Below are positions 1-6,425 of a DNA stretch of 12,245 nucleotides, piece after piece; the stretch's first letter is position 1, and the number at the start of each line of letters is the position of its first letter. This DNA is from Actinomycetes bacterium (lineage in GTDB: Bacteria; Actinomycetota; Acidimicrobiia; Acidimicrobiales; Microtrichaceae). The notes below the pieces were generated by a model. That model had not been told where the DNA came from, did not search any database, and saw only the letters and a program-made list of their open reading frames with translations. The stretch is taken from contig JAEYSR010000006.1 in NCBI GenBank assembly GCA_023434535.1, positions 1-12,245 on the forward strand, given 5' to 3'. Both the position numbers and the translations under genes were made by a program.

Positions 1-43
1 GTCGTGTCACCCATGTCTGTCCCCCCGGTTCCGTGGTCGAGCT

Positions 44-60
44 GCCGGCGTTCCGCCGGC
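44..60. other. Short perfect hairpin in the left gene-free edge
   Basis: GCCGGCG and CGCCGGC form a 7-bp stem around the loop TTC. It lies in the 169-bp left edge, where I see no gene. It could be the terminator of a gene outside the window or a second hairpin behind the copper operon. There is no T-tract on either side, so the role is open. Confidence 0.35.
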
Positions 61-130
61 GGACTGCTCGTTCCCCTCACCGTAACGTGCCCGGCGAGGC
101 GGAGGTCCGGGACCACCTCCGACGAGGCCG

Positions 131-164
131 CCGGTGCCGGACAGCTCGGGCTGCCCGGCACCGG
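131..164 (-). terminator. Terminator hairpin after the copper operon
   Basis: CCGGTGCCGG (131-140) pairs with CCGGCACCGG (155-164). Inside, CAGC (142-145) pairs with GCTG (150-153), with one A/C mismatch between the two stem sections and a 4-nt loop. The stem begins 5 nt after the stop codon of the DUF305 gene on the minus strand. There is no U-run, as is common in GC-rich actinobacteria. The position and the 14-bp stem make a terminator the best reading. Confidence 0.75.
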
Positions 165-169
165 ACGGG

Positions 170-796
170 TCACGAGGCGGAGAGCATCGAGTTCATCTGG
201 TCGATCTCTGCCTGCTGGGTGTCGATGATGGCCTGAGCGAGCGCGAGAGCATCGGCGTTCGAGCCGTCCTCGAGCTCGGTCCGAGCCATCTCGATGGCGC
301 CCTCGTGATGCCGGATCATCATCCGGAGGAACATCGACTCGAGGTCCGATCCGGACATGGACGCCATGTCGTCCATCTCCTCGTCGGACATCATCCCGGT
401 GCCCTCCATCACCTCGCCCTCCATCACGGCATCGCCGTCGTCGTGCATCCCGTGACCGTCAGACTCACCGTCGTCGGTGGTGACGCCCCATTCTTCGAGC
501 CACCCGGTCATCTGGTCGATCTCCGGGGCCTGGGCGTTCTTGATCTGCTCGGCGAGGGCGACGACATCCGGGTCGGAGCCACCGTCGATGACCATCTCCG
601 ACATGTCGACGGCCTGACGATGGTGCGGGATCATCCCTTGGACGAAGGCGACGTCGGCCTCGTCGACGTCGGCCGGAAGGGTCGTGTCAGCGTCGGAGGC
701 GGTGCTGGTGTCGTCGCCGCCGCACGCTGCTGCCGTCGCGACGAACGCGACGACGGCGAGCGCGGCGAGCACGCGAAGGATCTTGGTGGTGTGCAT
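170..796 (-). CDS. DUF305 lipoprotein, probable envelope copper-binding protein
   Basis: A 208-aa protein, third and last gene of the copper operon. A hydrophobic signal (residues 6-24) ends at Cys25, a plausible lipoprotein cysteine, so the mature protein would be anchored outside the membrane. Two DUF305-type repeats follow: one around residues 50-100 (IPHHRQAVDM) and one around 155-205 (MIRHHEGAIEM). Between them is a Met/His/Asp-rich linker (about 110-150, including GHGMHDD and a run of Met residues). The family is known from CopM of Synechocystis, a periplasmic copper-binding protein; the HH and Met-rich pattern here fits that role, which is inferred. The start at 796 is chosen because AGGAG lies 5 nt upstream and the signal peptide begins there; a longer reading to 853 only adds a polar extension. 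The 66-bp gap after the upstream gene allows co-transcription. Confidence 0.9.
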   Translation of the reverse strand: MHTTKILRVLAALAVVAFVATAAACGGDDTSTASDADTTLPADVDEADVAFVQGMIPHHRQAVDMSEMVIDGGSDPDVVALAEQIKNAQAPEIDQMTGWLEEWGVTTDDGESDGHGMHDDGDAVMEGEVMEGTGMMSDEEMDDMASMSGSDLESMFLRMMIRHHEGAIEMARTELEDGSNADALALAQAIIDTQQAEIDQMNSMLSAS

Positions 797-862
797 GTTG
801 CTCCTGTTCAGGTCTGGGTCGTGTCGGGTCGTCCGGGGTGGGCCCGGTCCCATCGACGCGAC

Positions 863-1231
863 TCAGCAGCGCAGGACGCAGAGCTCCGTGAACGGCCGGA
901 CCGGCAGCTGTCGAGGAGCGGCGGAGCGGGCGAACGAGCGGGACGGCCCGGCCACGACCGGCAGCGTGCCGCCACGTCGTCGCGCCGCGAGCACGACGGC
1001 AGCGATGGCGACGGCGGCCGCGGCCACGCACAGCGCGCCGATGTGACGAGACATCGGTGTGGGAGCGCAGTCCTCGTGATGGCACTCGTGCGCCGAGTGC
1101 TCGGCACGCCCAGCGGCGCCGAGGTCGACGGCGGCGTGCATGCCGAGCACACCGAAGGCGATCGCGAGCAGCGCTGCGATGGCGAACACCCGGCGGCGGC
1201 TCACGGTGAGCACGCTAGGTCCACGGCCCAT
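863..1231 (-). CDS. Small two-helix membrane protein with a His/Cys cluster (DUF6153-like)
   Basis: A 122-aa protein between the copper ATPase and the DUF305 gene. It has a first membrane segment (about residues 14-34, VFAIAALLAIAFGVLGMH), a short external loop rich in His and Cys (HSAHECHHEDC, about 45-55), a second membrane segment (about 65-83) and a basic C-terminal tail ending CVLRC. The loop would suit metal binding, and its place in a copper operon supports that, but no activity can be read from the sequence. The layout recalls small actinobacterial DUF6153-type proteins; that family call is from memory of its look, not from a search. The ATG at 1231 lies 7 bp after the ATPase stop but has no clear ribosome site. 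GTG codons at 1213 and 1204 are alternatives, the first with a weak GGA upstream. Confidence 0.7.
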   Translation of the reverse strand: MGRGPSVLTVSRRRVFAIAALLAIAFGVLGMHAAVDLGAAGRAEHSAHECHHEDCAPTPMSRHIGALCVAAAAVAIAAVVLAARRRGGTLPVVAGPSRSFARSAAPRQLPVRPFTELCVLRC

Positions 1232-1238
1232 GCTGGTG

Positions 1239-3362
1239 TCAGCGATCGACCGGCTGGAGCCGCACCCGGCGCAGCAGCTGAGCGTTGAGGGCGACGACGA
1301 TGGTGGACAGGCTCATCAGGATGGCACCCACCGCTGGAGAGAGATCGAGTCCGGCCCAGGCGAACACGCCGGCCGCGAGCGGGATGGCGACCACGTTGTA
1401 GCCCGCCGCCCACGCGAGGTTCTGGATCATCTTGCGATAGGTCGCCCGGGAGAGGCGGACGACGCCGGTGACCGAACGAGGGTCGCTGGATGCGAGCACG
1501 ACGCCGGCGGACTCGATCGCGACGTCGGTGCCCGCGCCGATGGCGAGGCCGACGTCGGCCCGGGCCAGAGCGGGGGCGTCGTTGACACCGTCGCCGACCA
1601 TGGCGACCCTCAGGCCCTGGCTCTGGAGGTCGGCGACGGCGTGGTCCTTGTCCTCGGGAAGGACCTCGGCGAGGACGCGGTCGAGGCCGAGCTCGGTTCC
1701 GACGGCGGCGGCGACCTGCTGGGCGTCGCCGGTGATCATGACGACCTGGATGCCCATGGACTTGAGCTCGTCGACGGCCTCGCGGGCCTCGGGCCGGATC
1801 TCGTCCTCGAGCGCGAAGGCACCGATGACCTCGTCGCCGCGGAACAGGTAGAGGACGGCCGCGCCGCGCTCGGCCCACTCGGACGTGGGAGCCGTGAGCT
1901 CTGATGGCACGTCGGCGGCCATCTGCTTCATCAGCGCAGGCCCACCGACGGAGTAGCGAGTGCCGTCGACGGTGGCGTCGACGCCACGGCCGGTCCGGGA
2001 GCGGAAGTCCGATGCCGCTGGCAGTTCTCCGTCCGTGGTGGCCCGGGTGGTGATGGCACGGGCGAGCGGGTGCTCGCTGTCGCTCTCGACAGCGCCGGCG
2101 ACCGCGATGACGTCCGCCTCGCTGACGCCGCTCGCGGCGGCCACGCCGGTGACGACATGGGCGCCCTTGGTGAGCGTTCCGGTCTTGTCGAACAGCACGG
2201 CGTCGATGGTGCGCATGCGTTCCAGCGCCAGGCGGTCCTTCACGAGGATCCCGGCCCGGGCGGAGACCGCCGTGGAGATGGCGATCACGAGGGGGATGGC
2301 CAACCCGAGCGCATGGGGGCAGGCGATGACGAGGACGGTGACGGTCTTGACCACCGCCGAATCGAGGTCGCCCAGCGCGGCCCACACGATGAAGGTGAGC
2401 ACGGCCGAGGCCGTGGCGACGTAGAACAGCAGCGCTGCGAAGCGGTCGGCGAGCACCTGTGCCCGGCTGCTGGACGCCTGGGCGTCGGCCACCATGCGCT
2501 GGATGCCCGCAAGGGCGGTGTCCTCGCCGACGGCCGTCACCCGCACCCGTAGCGACGAGTCGGTCGACACGGTGCCGGCGACGACCGTGTCGCCCGCCGA
2601 CTTGGCGACCGGTCGGGACTCCCCGGTGATCATCGACTCGTCGAGCTCGGCTTCGCCGTCGACGATCTCCCCGTCCGCCGGAACCCGACCGCCGGAGCGC
2701 ACGAGAACGGTGTCGCCGACCGCCAGGTCACCGATCGCAACGGTCGTCACGGAACCGTCGCCGCCGACGAGTTCCGCGTCGTCGGGGATCAGCTCGGCGA
2801 GCGCCGCGAGAGCGCCGCGTGCCTGGCCGATGGCCTTCATCTCCTGCCAGTGGCCCAGCAGCATGATCGTGACCAGGGCCGCGAGCTCCCACCAGAAGTC
2901 GAGGTCGAACCAACCCAAGCTCGTCACCATCGACGCGACGTACGCGACGCTGATCGCCATCGAGATGAGCAGCATCATCCCGGGCTGGCGGTCGCGGATC
3001 TCGTGCCAGCCGCCCTGGAGGAACGGCCAGCCTCCCCAGAGGAACACGACGGAGCCGAGAACGGGCCCGACCCAGCTCATGCCGGGGAAGTCCAGCGTGT
3101 AGCTGAACCATTCCATGACCATGTGGCTGGTCAGGACGAGGGGGATCGTCAGGACCAGCGAGATCAAGAAGCGGCGACGGAACATCTCCGGGTCGTGGCC
3201 GGCGTGCTTGTCGTGGCCGGCGTGCTCGTCGTGGCCGTGGATCGAGCCCTGGCCGGCGGAACCGTGACCGCCGTGGTCCGCGTCGTGGTGGCTCTCCCCT
3301 GCCGGCGTGGTCGCCACCGGACCGGTGTGCGGATGGTGCGAGGTGTGAGAGGAGGGAGACAT
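1239..3362 (-). CDS. copB: Copper-exporting P-type ATPase, P1B-3 (CopB) class
   Basis: A 707-aa heavy-metal pump of the inner membrane that uses ATP to move copper out of the cytoplasm. All class landmarks are present: TGES (246-249, actuator domain), CPH (348-350, the metal site in the membrane), DKTGT (392-396, Asp392 being phosphorylated), HP (431-432, ATP domain) and GDGVND (590-595). The P1B-3 signature is complete: N648, Y655-N656 and P661 match N-x6-YN-x4-P, and MSLST is at 683-687. P1B-3 pumps are described as copper pumps (CopB). There is no CxxC metal-binding domain; instead residues 1-57 are rich in His, with repeated HAGHD. The start at 3362 has GGAGG 8 nt upstream. It is first in a minus-strand operon with the membrane protein and the DUF305 gene, under a CsoR-type promoter. 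Copper is inferred over silver or zinc from class and neighbours. Confidence 0.95.
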   Translation of the reverse strand: MSPSSHTSHHPHTGPVATTPAGESHHDADHGGHGSAGQGSIHGHDEHAGHDKHAGHDPEMFRRRFLISLVLTIPLVLTSHMVMEWFSYTLDFPGMSWVGPVLGSVVFLWGGWPFLQGGWHEIRDRQPGMMLLISMAISVAYVASMVTSLGWFDLDFWWELAALVTIMLLGHWQEMKAIGQARGALAALAELIPDDAELVGGDGSVTTVAIGDLAVGDTVLVRSGGRVPADGEIVDGEAELDESMITGESRPVAKSAGDTVVAGTVSTDSSLRVRVTAVGEDTALAGIQRMVADAQASSSRAQVLADRFAALLFYVATASAVLTFIVWAALGDLDSAVVKTVTVLVIACPHALGLAIPLVIAISTAVSARAGILVKDRLALERMRTIDAVLFDKTGTLTKGAHVVTGVAAASGVSEADVIAVAGAVESDSEHPLARAITTRATTDGELPAASDFRSRTGRGVDATVDGTRYSVGGPALMKQMAADVPSELTAPTSEWAERGAAVLYLFRGDEVIGAFALEDEIRPEAREAVDELKSMGIQVVMITGDAQQVAAAVGTELGLDRVLAEVLPEDKDHAVADLQSQGLRVAMVGDGVNDAPALARADVGLAIGAGTDVAIESAGVVLASSDPRSVTGVVRLSRATYRKMIQNLAWAAGYNVVAIPLAAGVFAWAGLDLSPAVGAILMSLSTIVVALNAQLLRRVRLQPVDR

Positions 3363-3443
3363 GAGCAGTTCCTCCGACGTTCATCTCCAGCCCGACGTCC
3401 TCGAGTGCGCCGACCCGTGTCGGGTGCCCCGTCGAGCAATCGC

Positions 3444-3472
3444 ACCATACCCCCTGGGGGTATCACGTACAA
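3444..3472 (-). promoter_or_regulatory. Promoter of the copper operon
   Basis: On the minus strand TTGTAC (3472-3467) and TATGGT (3449-3444) are separated by exactly 17 nt, a sigma-70/SigA-type layout. The -10 lies about 80 nt upstream of the ATPase start. The spacer is occupied by the CsoR-type palindrome, so a bound repressor would block RNA polymerase. Confidence 0.7.
3447..3463. promoter_or_regulatory. CsoR-type copper operator, perfect 17-bp palindrome
   Basis: ATACCCCCTGGGGGTAT is a perfect inverted repeat around a central T. TACCCC/GGGGTA palindromes are the known sites of CsoR, the copper-sensing repressor that releases DNA on binding Cu(I). The site sits within the promoter of a copper ATPase operon, which agrees with that use. 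No csoR gene is in this window, so the regulator would be encoded elsewhere. A related CsoR/RcnR-family repressor cannot be excluded. Confidence 0.8.
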
Positions 3473-3642
3473 GGGGCGGTCGAGACGGCACGGCCGCCGT
3501 GGCGACGGCGTCGGCGGTGGTCGCCTCTGGACGAGGCCGCACCGACCGGATCGAGGCGACGCGGACCACCGCACCCGCACTTCGCTCGATCAGCTGCGGG
3601 ACCAGGAGGCCTCGCGAAACTCGGTCGGATCGATGAGGTCGA

Positions 3643-3972
3643 TCATCCCGTGATGTCCAGAGCTGCGATGGCGTCGCCCTCGATCGTGAACCGATAGGTG
3701 AAGCGGATCGGACTTCCGGGGAAGTCGCCGTGGGCCGGACCCTCGACCACGACCTGACCGTCCTCCTCCCGGACGGCGTCCGGCGTGAAGATCGCCTTCG
3801 CCGGGATCACCGCCTCTTCCAGCAACGACCTGATCTCGGCGATCCCCCGGCGAGCAACGCCGTTGTCCTGCACGACGGCGTCCGCCGCGAAGGGCTCGAG
3901 CATGCCCTCGAGGTCGAGCTGGGCGTTGGCGTCGACGTAGGCGGCGATGGGCGTGGGAAGTGCGGGCTCCAT
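3643..3972 (-). CDS. SnoaL/NTF2-like domain protein
   Basis: A 109-aa protein with the compact pattern of the NTF2/SnoaL-like fold: an N-terminal helix (IAAYVDANAQLD), the stretch MLEPFAADAVVQDNG typical of this fold, a helix with LLEEAV, and C-terminal strands (RFTYRFTIEGDAIAALDITG). Such proteins are small isomerases, hydrolases or binding proteins with varied substrates; none can be named here. The start at 3972 follows AGAGGAG with 7-nt spacing; the frame stays open upstream to 4080, but that extension lacks the fold. It is transcribed away from the MarR gene, with the operator-like repeats between them, so it is a candidate target of that regulator. Just after its TGA, another frame opens with ATG (ATGA overlap) and runs 18 codons; this may be chance or a shifted tail. 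Confidence 0.75.
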   Translation of the reverse strand: MEPALPTPIAAYVDANAQLDLEGMLEPFAADAVVQDNGVARRGIAEIRSLLEEAVIPAKAIFTPDAVREEDGQVVVEGPAHGDFPGSPIRFTYRFTIEGDAIAALDITG

Positions 3973-4083
3973 GGATGTGCTCCTCTGATCGTGTCGCTCG
4001 GCCAGCCATGGAGTGAAGAAGACGCGGAGCCGGTCGGCTGGCCTCGTGCACCGACTCCCGTTCGAACCCAGCGTACCCATTTA

Positions 4084-4140
4084 TTGTCCTATAGGACAGT
4101 ATTTGTTGTCTTGCTGGACAGTACTTGCTGTCCTGGGGTG
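4084..4140. promoter_or_regulatory. Tandem 22-bp operator-like repeats between divergent genes
   Basis: TGTCCTATAGGACA (4085-4098) is a perfect 14-bp palindrome. A second copy (4107-4120, TGTCTTGCTGGACA) keeps both half sites, and a third left half, TGTCCT, starts at 4129. The starts are 22 bp apart, about two helical turns, and copies one and two agree at 17 of 22 positions. Local AT content is much higher than nearby. The array ends just before the MarR start, so autoregulation by MarR dimers bound side by side is likely. Control of the divergent SnoaL-like gene is possible. Confidence 0.7.
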
Positions 4141-4147
4141 AACTACC

Positions 4148-4705
4148 TTGAGGACGGTGGACAGCAAGCGAGTCAACGGCAAGCCCGTGGACGTGGCGTC
4201 GCGAGCTCGGCGGCCCAGCGACTTCCCCTACCGGTCTGAGCTGCTGGCCAACCTGAGCGCGCTGATCCTCCTGTGGGAGTCGCCGGCCCTCCAGGGGCAG
4301 ATCCTCGCCAGAACCGGCGAGTCACTCGACCAGCCGTCGCACCAGACTCTTCGCCATCTCCTCGCCTGGGGCTCGATGCGTCCCACGCACCTGGCAGAGG
4401 TGCTGAACACGGGGGCATCCCACGTCAGCAAGATCCTCCGCCGACTCGAGGACGACGACCTGGTCCGACGAGGACCCGATCCGACCGACCGACGCGCGAC
4501 CTTGGTCAGCCTCACGCCGGGCGGCCAGGAGGCGGCACTGAGCGTGTACGCCCTCGGGGACCGGATGATCTCGGAGGTGCTCGAAGGATGGTCGGCCCCG
4601 GACGTCCGCAGGTACACCGCCCTCACGCAGAGGTTCGTCGCGGACGCCATCGCCGCCGCTGACCGCATGCTGGAGCGAGGCCTCCTGCCGGCGGACGACG
4701 ACTGA
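4148..4705 (+). CDS. MarR-family transcriptional regulator
   Basis: A 185-aa DNA-binding protein. The winged helix-turn-helix lies at about residues 78-123: HLAEVLNTGASHVSKILRRL forms the helices, and DPTDRRATLVSLTPGG is the classic MarR wing, with the Asp-x-Arg-Arg core. Helices before and after it would form the dimer interface. MarR proteins usually repress their own gene and a neighbour and let go on binding a small ligand; the ligand here is unknown. The start is set at TTG 4148, with GGGGTG 7 nt upstream. GTG at 4157 is an alternative with poorer spacing. The N-terminal 28 residues are basic and polar, longer than typical for the family. A short hairpin (4722-4735) follows the gene. Confidence 0.9.
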   Translation: MRTVDSKRVNGKPVDVASRARRPSDFPYRSELLANLSALILLWESPALQGQILARTGESLDQPSHQTLRHLLAWGSMRPTHLAEVLNTGASHVSKILRRLEDDDLVRRGPDPTDRRATLVSLTPGGQEAALSVYALGDRMISEVLEGWSAPDVRRYTALTQRFVADAIAAADRMLERGLLPADDD

Positions 4706-4721
4706 CCCCCTTGCCCGCGTC

Positions 4722-4735
4722 GGGGACTCGTCCCC
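4722..4735 (+). terminator. Short hairpin after the MarR gene
   Basis: GGGGA and TCCCC pair around CTCG, 16 nt past the MarR stop. The stem is only 5 bp and has no T-run, so it may be a weak terminator or an attenuator between the regulator and the lipoprotein gene. Confidence 0.4.
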
Positions 4736-4770
4736 ATTGCGTCATGCCGGCACGCACGTACATCCTCACC

Positions 4771-4797
4771 CTCAGGGGATCACGTACAGGGGGCGTC
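4771..4797 (+). repeat. Leader segment matching the copper promoter region
   Basis: ATCACGTACA followed by GGGGGCG (4779-4795) matches 3462-3478 at 16 of 17 positions; both copies are preceded by a GGGG run, with one base inserted in the copper copy. Here it supplies the AGGGGG ribosome site 4 nt before the lipoprotein ATG. The CsoR palindrome itself is not preserved: only CCCT-C-AGGG remains. The -35/-10 pair of the copper promoter is not kept either. Confidence 0.55.
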
Positions 4798-5259
4798 ATG
4801 TCGAGAGCGAAGCACTACGGCCTGCGGGGCGGTGCGACGACCGCAGCCATCGTCCTGCTCATGGTGTTGGTCAGCTCCTGCGGGCTGGCGCCTCCGGGAG
4901 TTGTCTCGCCCGTCTTCGGCGCATCAGCACCATCGTTCCCCGGCACACCCAACCAGTACGCCAACGTGCTGGTCTGCTCGGTGCTGGGTGGCCCGGTCAC
5001 ACTGGTGATCGACCTCGCCGATGCCGACGTCGACACCGAGCTGAGCCTCGGACCCGGCGGTCCGAACAACGCGCTTCGGTGGAACGATGGGGAGGATCCG
5101 GAATCGCTCCACTTCCGCGGCCCCCAGACCCACTACGAGGCCACGACGACCAACGCACTCGAACCCGGCCAGTGCGCTGCCATCGCGATCACGAGCACCC
5201 AGTTCGGGAGCACCGATCCGGACGACGCCAAGCCGTTCACCTACGGCATCTGGTGGTGA
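4798..5259 (+). CDS. Small secreted lipoprotein of unknown function
   Basis: A 153-aa protein. A basic N-terminus (MSRAKHYGLR) and a hydrophobic segment (13-25) lead to LVSSC with Cys28 as the probable lipidated residue, so it is likely an outer-face lipoprotein. The mature part is Gly/Pro/Asp-rich and probably beta-structured (NVLVCSVLGGPVTLVIDLAD), with two further Cys residues that could pair. I do not recognise the family. The start at 4798 is chosen because AGGGGG lies 4 nt upstream and the signal peptide begins there. It runs in the same direction as MarR, 92 bp behind it, with a short hairpin between, so joint transcription is uncertain. Confidence 0.75.
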   Translation: MSRAKHYGLRGGATTAAIVLLMVLVSSCGLAPPGVVSPVFGASAPSFPGTPNQYANVLVCSVLGGPVTLVIDLADADVDTELSLGPGGPNNALRWNDGEDPESLHFRGPQTHYEATTTNALEPGQCAAIAITSTQFGSTDPDDAKPFTYGIWW

Positions 5260-5648
5260 GGTAGAAGCCGACGAACCGACCCCTGGGTGGCATCCGCCCT
5301 GGATCGGCCTCCCGGCGGGCGATCCAGCAGCTGGCGCAGATGCTGGATGCCGCTGGGCCGACCGGCTGAAGGGGCGCTTCCAGCGGCCCGGGAGGAGCAA
5401 CGCCGCAGACCACGCCTCCATCCCGCGGACGACGACGACCCGAACCGCACGGCGACGCTCCGCACACTCCTCTGGACGTACCTGTGTCGCACCTCGATCC
5501 CGACGACACGGCCTGGGCCGATGAGTCCGCCGGCTCGGAACGCCATGTTCGAGCTCCCTGTCGGACGATGGCTCATCCTTCGCCATCCGGGTAGGGGCAG
5601 TGCGTGGCCATTCAGGTCGCGGCACACCCTCAGGACAGGAGCCCATCC
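5260..5648. other. 389-bp stretch without a recognisable gene
   Basis: Open frames here lack ribosome sites and protein-like composition on either strand. The only structure I see is a hairpin at 5299-5327 behind the lipoprotein gene and the upstream region of the ABM-like gene (AGGAG at 5637-5641). Confidence 0.5.
5299..5327 (+). terminator. Possible terminator after the lipoprotein gene
   Basis: CTGGATCG (5299-5306) pairs with CGATCCAG (5320-5327), giving an 8-bp stem with a 13-nt GC-rich loop, 39 nt after the stop codon. No T-run follows. Confidence 0.45.
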
Positions 5649-5948
5649 ATGCTCACCAAAGCTCTCCTCGTGCGTCTCGAGGCCCTGCCGGGCAAGGAGG
5701 CGGAACTCGAGGAGTTCCTCACGGGCGCCCGGTCGATCGTGATGGACGAGCCAGGCACCATCGCCTGGTTCGCAATCCGATTCGGCCCCTCGACGTTCGG
5801 CGTTTTCGATGTGTTCCCCGACGACGAGGCTCGTGATGCCCACCTCGCAGGCGGGGTGGGCCAGGCGCTCGGACCCAACACCGGCGTCCTCTTCTCGGAG
5901 CCGCACATCGAGAAGATCGACCTACTCGCTGACAAGGTTCCGGCCTAA
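5649..5948 (+). CDS. Antibiotic biosynthesis monooxygenase (ABM)-like protein
   Basis: A 99-aa single-domain protein of the dimeric alpha/beta-barrel superfamily. The pattern is typical: a first strand (LTKALLVRLEALPGKEAELEEFL), then EPGTIAWFAIRFGPSTFGVFDVFPDDEARDAH, and a helix with HLAGGVGQAL. ABM-domain proteins include small cofactor-free monooxygenases and many of unknown activity; the substrate here cannot be inferred. The start at 5649 follows AGGAG with 7-nt spacing. It stands alone: gene-free DNA lies on both sides and two hairpins follow its TAA stop. Confidence 0.85.
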   Translation: MLTKALLVRLEALPGKEAELEEFLTGARSIVMDEPGTIAWFAIRFGPSTFGVFDVFPDDEARDAHLAGGVGQALGPNTGVLFSEPHIEKIDLLADKVPA

Positions 5949-5950
5949 CC

Positions 5951-5971
5951 GTCGACCCGCGTGCGGTCGAC
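5951..5971 (+). terminator. First of two hairpins after the ABM-like gene
   Basis: GTCGACC (5951-5957) pairs with GGTCGAC (5965-5971), with a 7-nt loop, starting 3 nt after the TAA stop. Likely part of a tandem terminator together with the stronger hairpin at 5995-6025. Confidence 0.4.
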
Positions 5972-5994
5972 GACGCGGTGAGGCCAGTCACACG

Positions 5995-6025
5995 GTGGCA
6001 TCGTCCGCAAGGCGGACGATGCCAC
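5995..6025 (+). terminator. Strong terminator hairpin
   Basis: A perfect 14-bp stem (GTGGCATCGTCCGC with GCGGACGATGCCAC) and a 3-nt loop AAG, 47 nt after the ABM-like stop. No T-run follows, but the stem is the strongest on this side and fits termination of plus-strand transcription; it would also work in the other direction. Confidence 0.65.
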
Positions 6026-6200
6026 GGACGTCTGCGGACGACGCTCGAGGTCGACCACTGCAGCGCACCTGGTCCCGGCTCGTCGCCAACTTCGCGAGCG
6101 GTCGAGTAGTGCCGTCTGTTCCTATGGTTCAGCCATCCGAGGCTTCCACCGAGCGCACCTCCCCGAAGGGGTCGATGGCAGACCGCTGCCTTGCAGGGTT

Positions 6201-6250
6201 GACCGGGGGAGAGATTCGAACTCTCACGCTCCGAAGAGCTGAGGGGGTCA
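6201..6250 (-). pseudogene. 3' half of a class II (Leu-like) tRNA
   Basis: Read on the minus strand, this holds the end of an anticodon arm (GACCCCC), a long variable arm (GCTCTTCGGAGC), a perfect T arm (GAGAG-TTCGAAT-CTCTC) and a 3' acceptor strand (CCCCGGT). The variable arm and following GTG match the intact tRNA-Leu at 10766-10849, but the T and acceptor stems differ, so it derives from another tRNA. The 5' half is missing: the upstream bases do not pair with the anticodon stem, and no D arm or 5' acceptor strand is found. Breaks at the anticodon loop are typical of tRNA-targeting integrases, so this may be an att remnant. Confidence 0.7.
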
Positions 6251-6310
6251 AGTCGAGACAGAGTGATTGCGGGCCGTTTGGTCTGATGCTCCCGAGTGAC
6301 GTTCGGTGTG

Positions 6311-6404
6311 CGATGTAGGCACATCGTGTCGTCGCTTGTGACGGCCGATGACGCCTGGTCCGGCCGAGTCCGGGTAGTTCGCAACTACTTCGCGACTAGC
6401 GAAG
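6311..6404. repeat. Cluster of three palindromes
   Basis: CGATGT-AGGC-ACATCG (6311-6326), GTAGTT-CGC-AACTAC (6374-6388) and CTTCGC-GACTA-GCGAAG (6388-6404) are perfect 6-bp inverted repeats; the last two abut. They lie between the tRNA fragment and the broken gene. They could be arm sites of a recombinase or remnants of a mobile-element end; no protein is there to support either. Confidence 0.5.
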
Positions 6405-6425
6405 CCACCACGACCCCTCCCCGTC

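Noticed and set aside
134..1288. Long plus-strand open frame (384 codons) across the DUF305 and membrane protein genes
   Set aside because: It is the complement of well-supported minus-strand genes; composition is His/Gly/Arg-rich without domains, as expected from antisense of GC-rich coding DNA.
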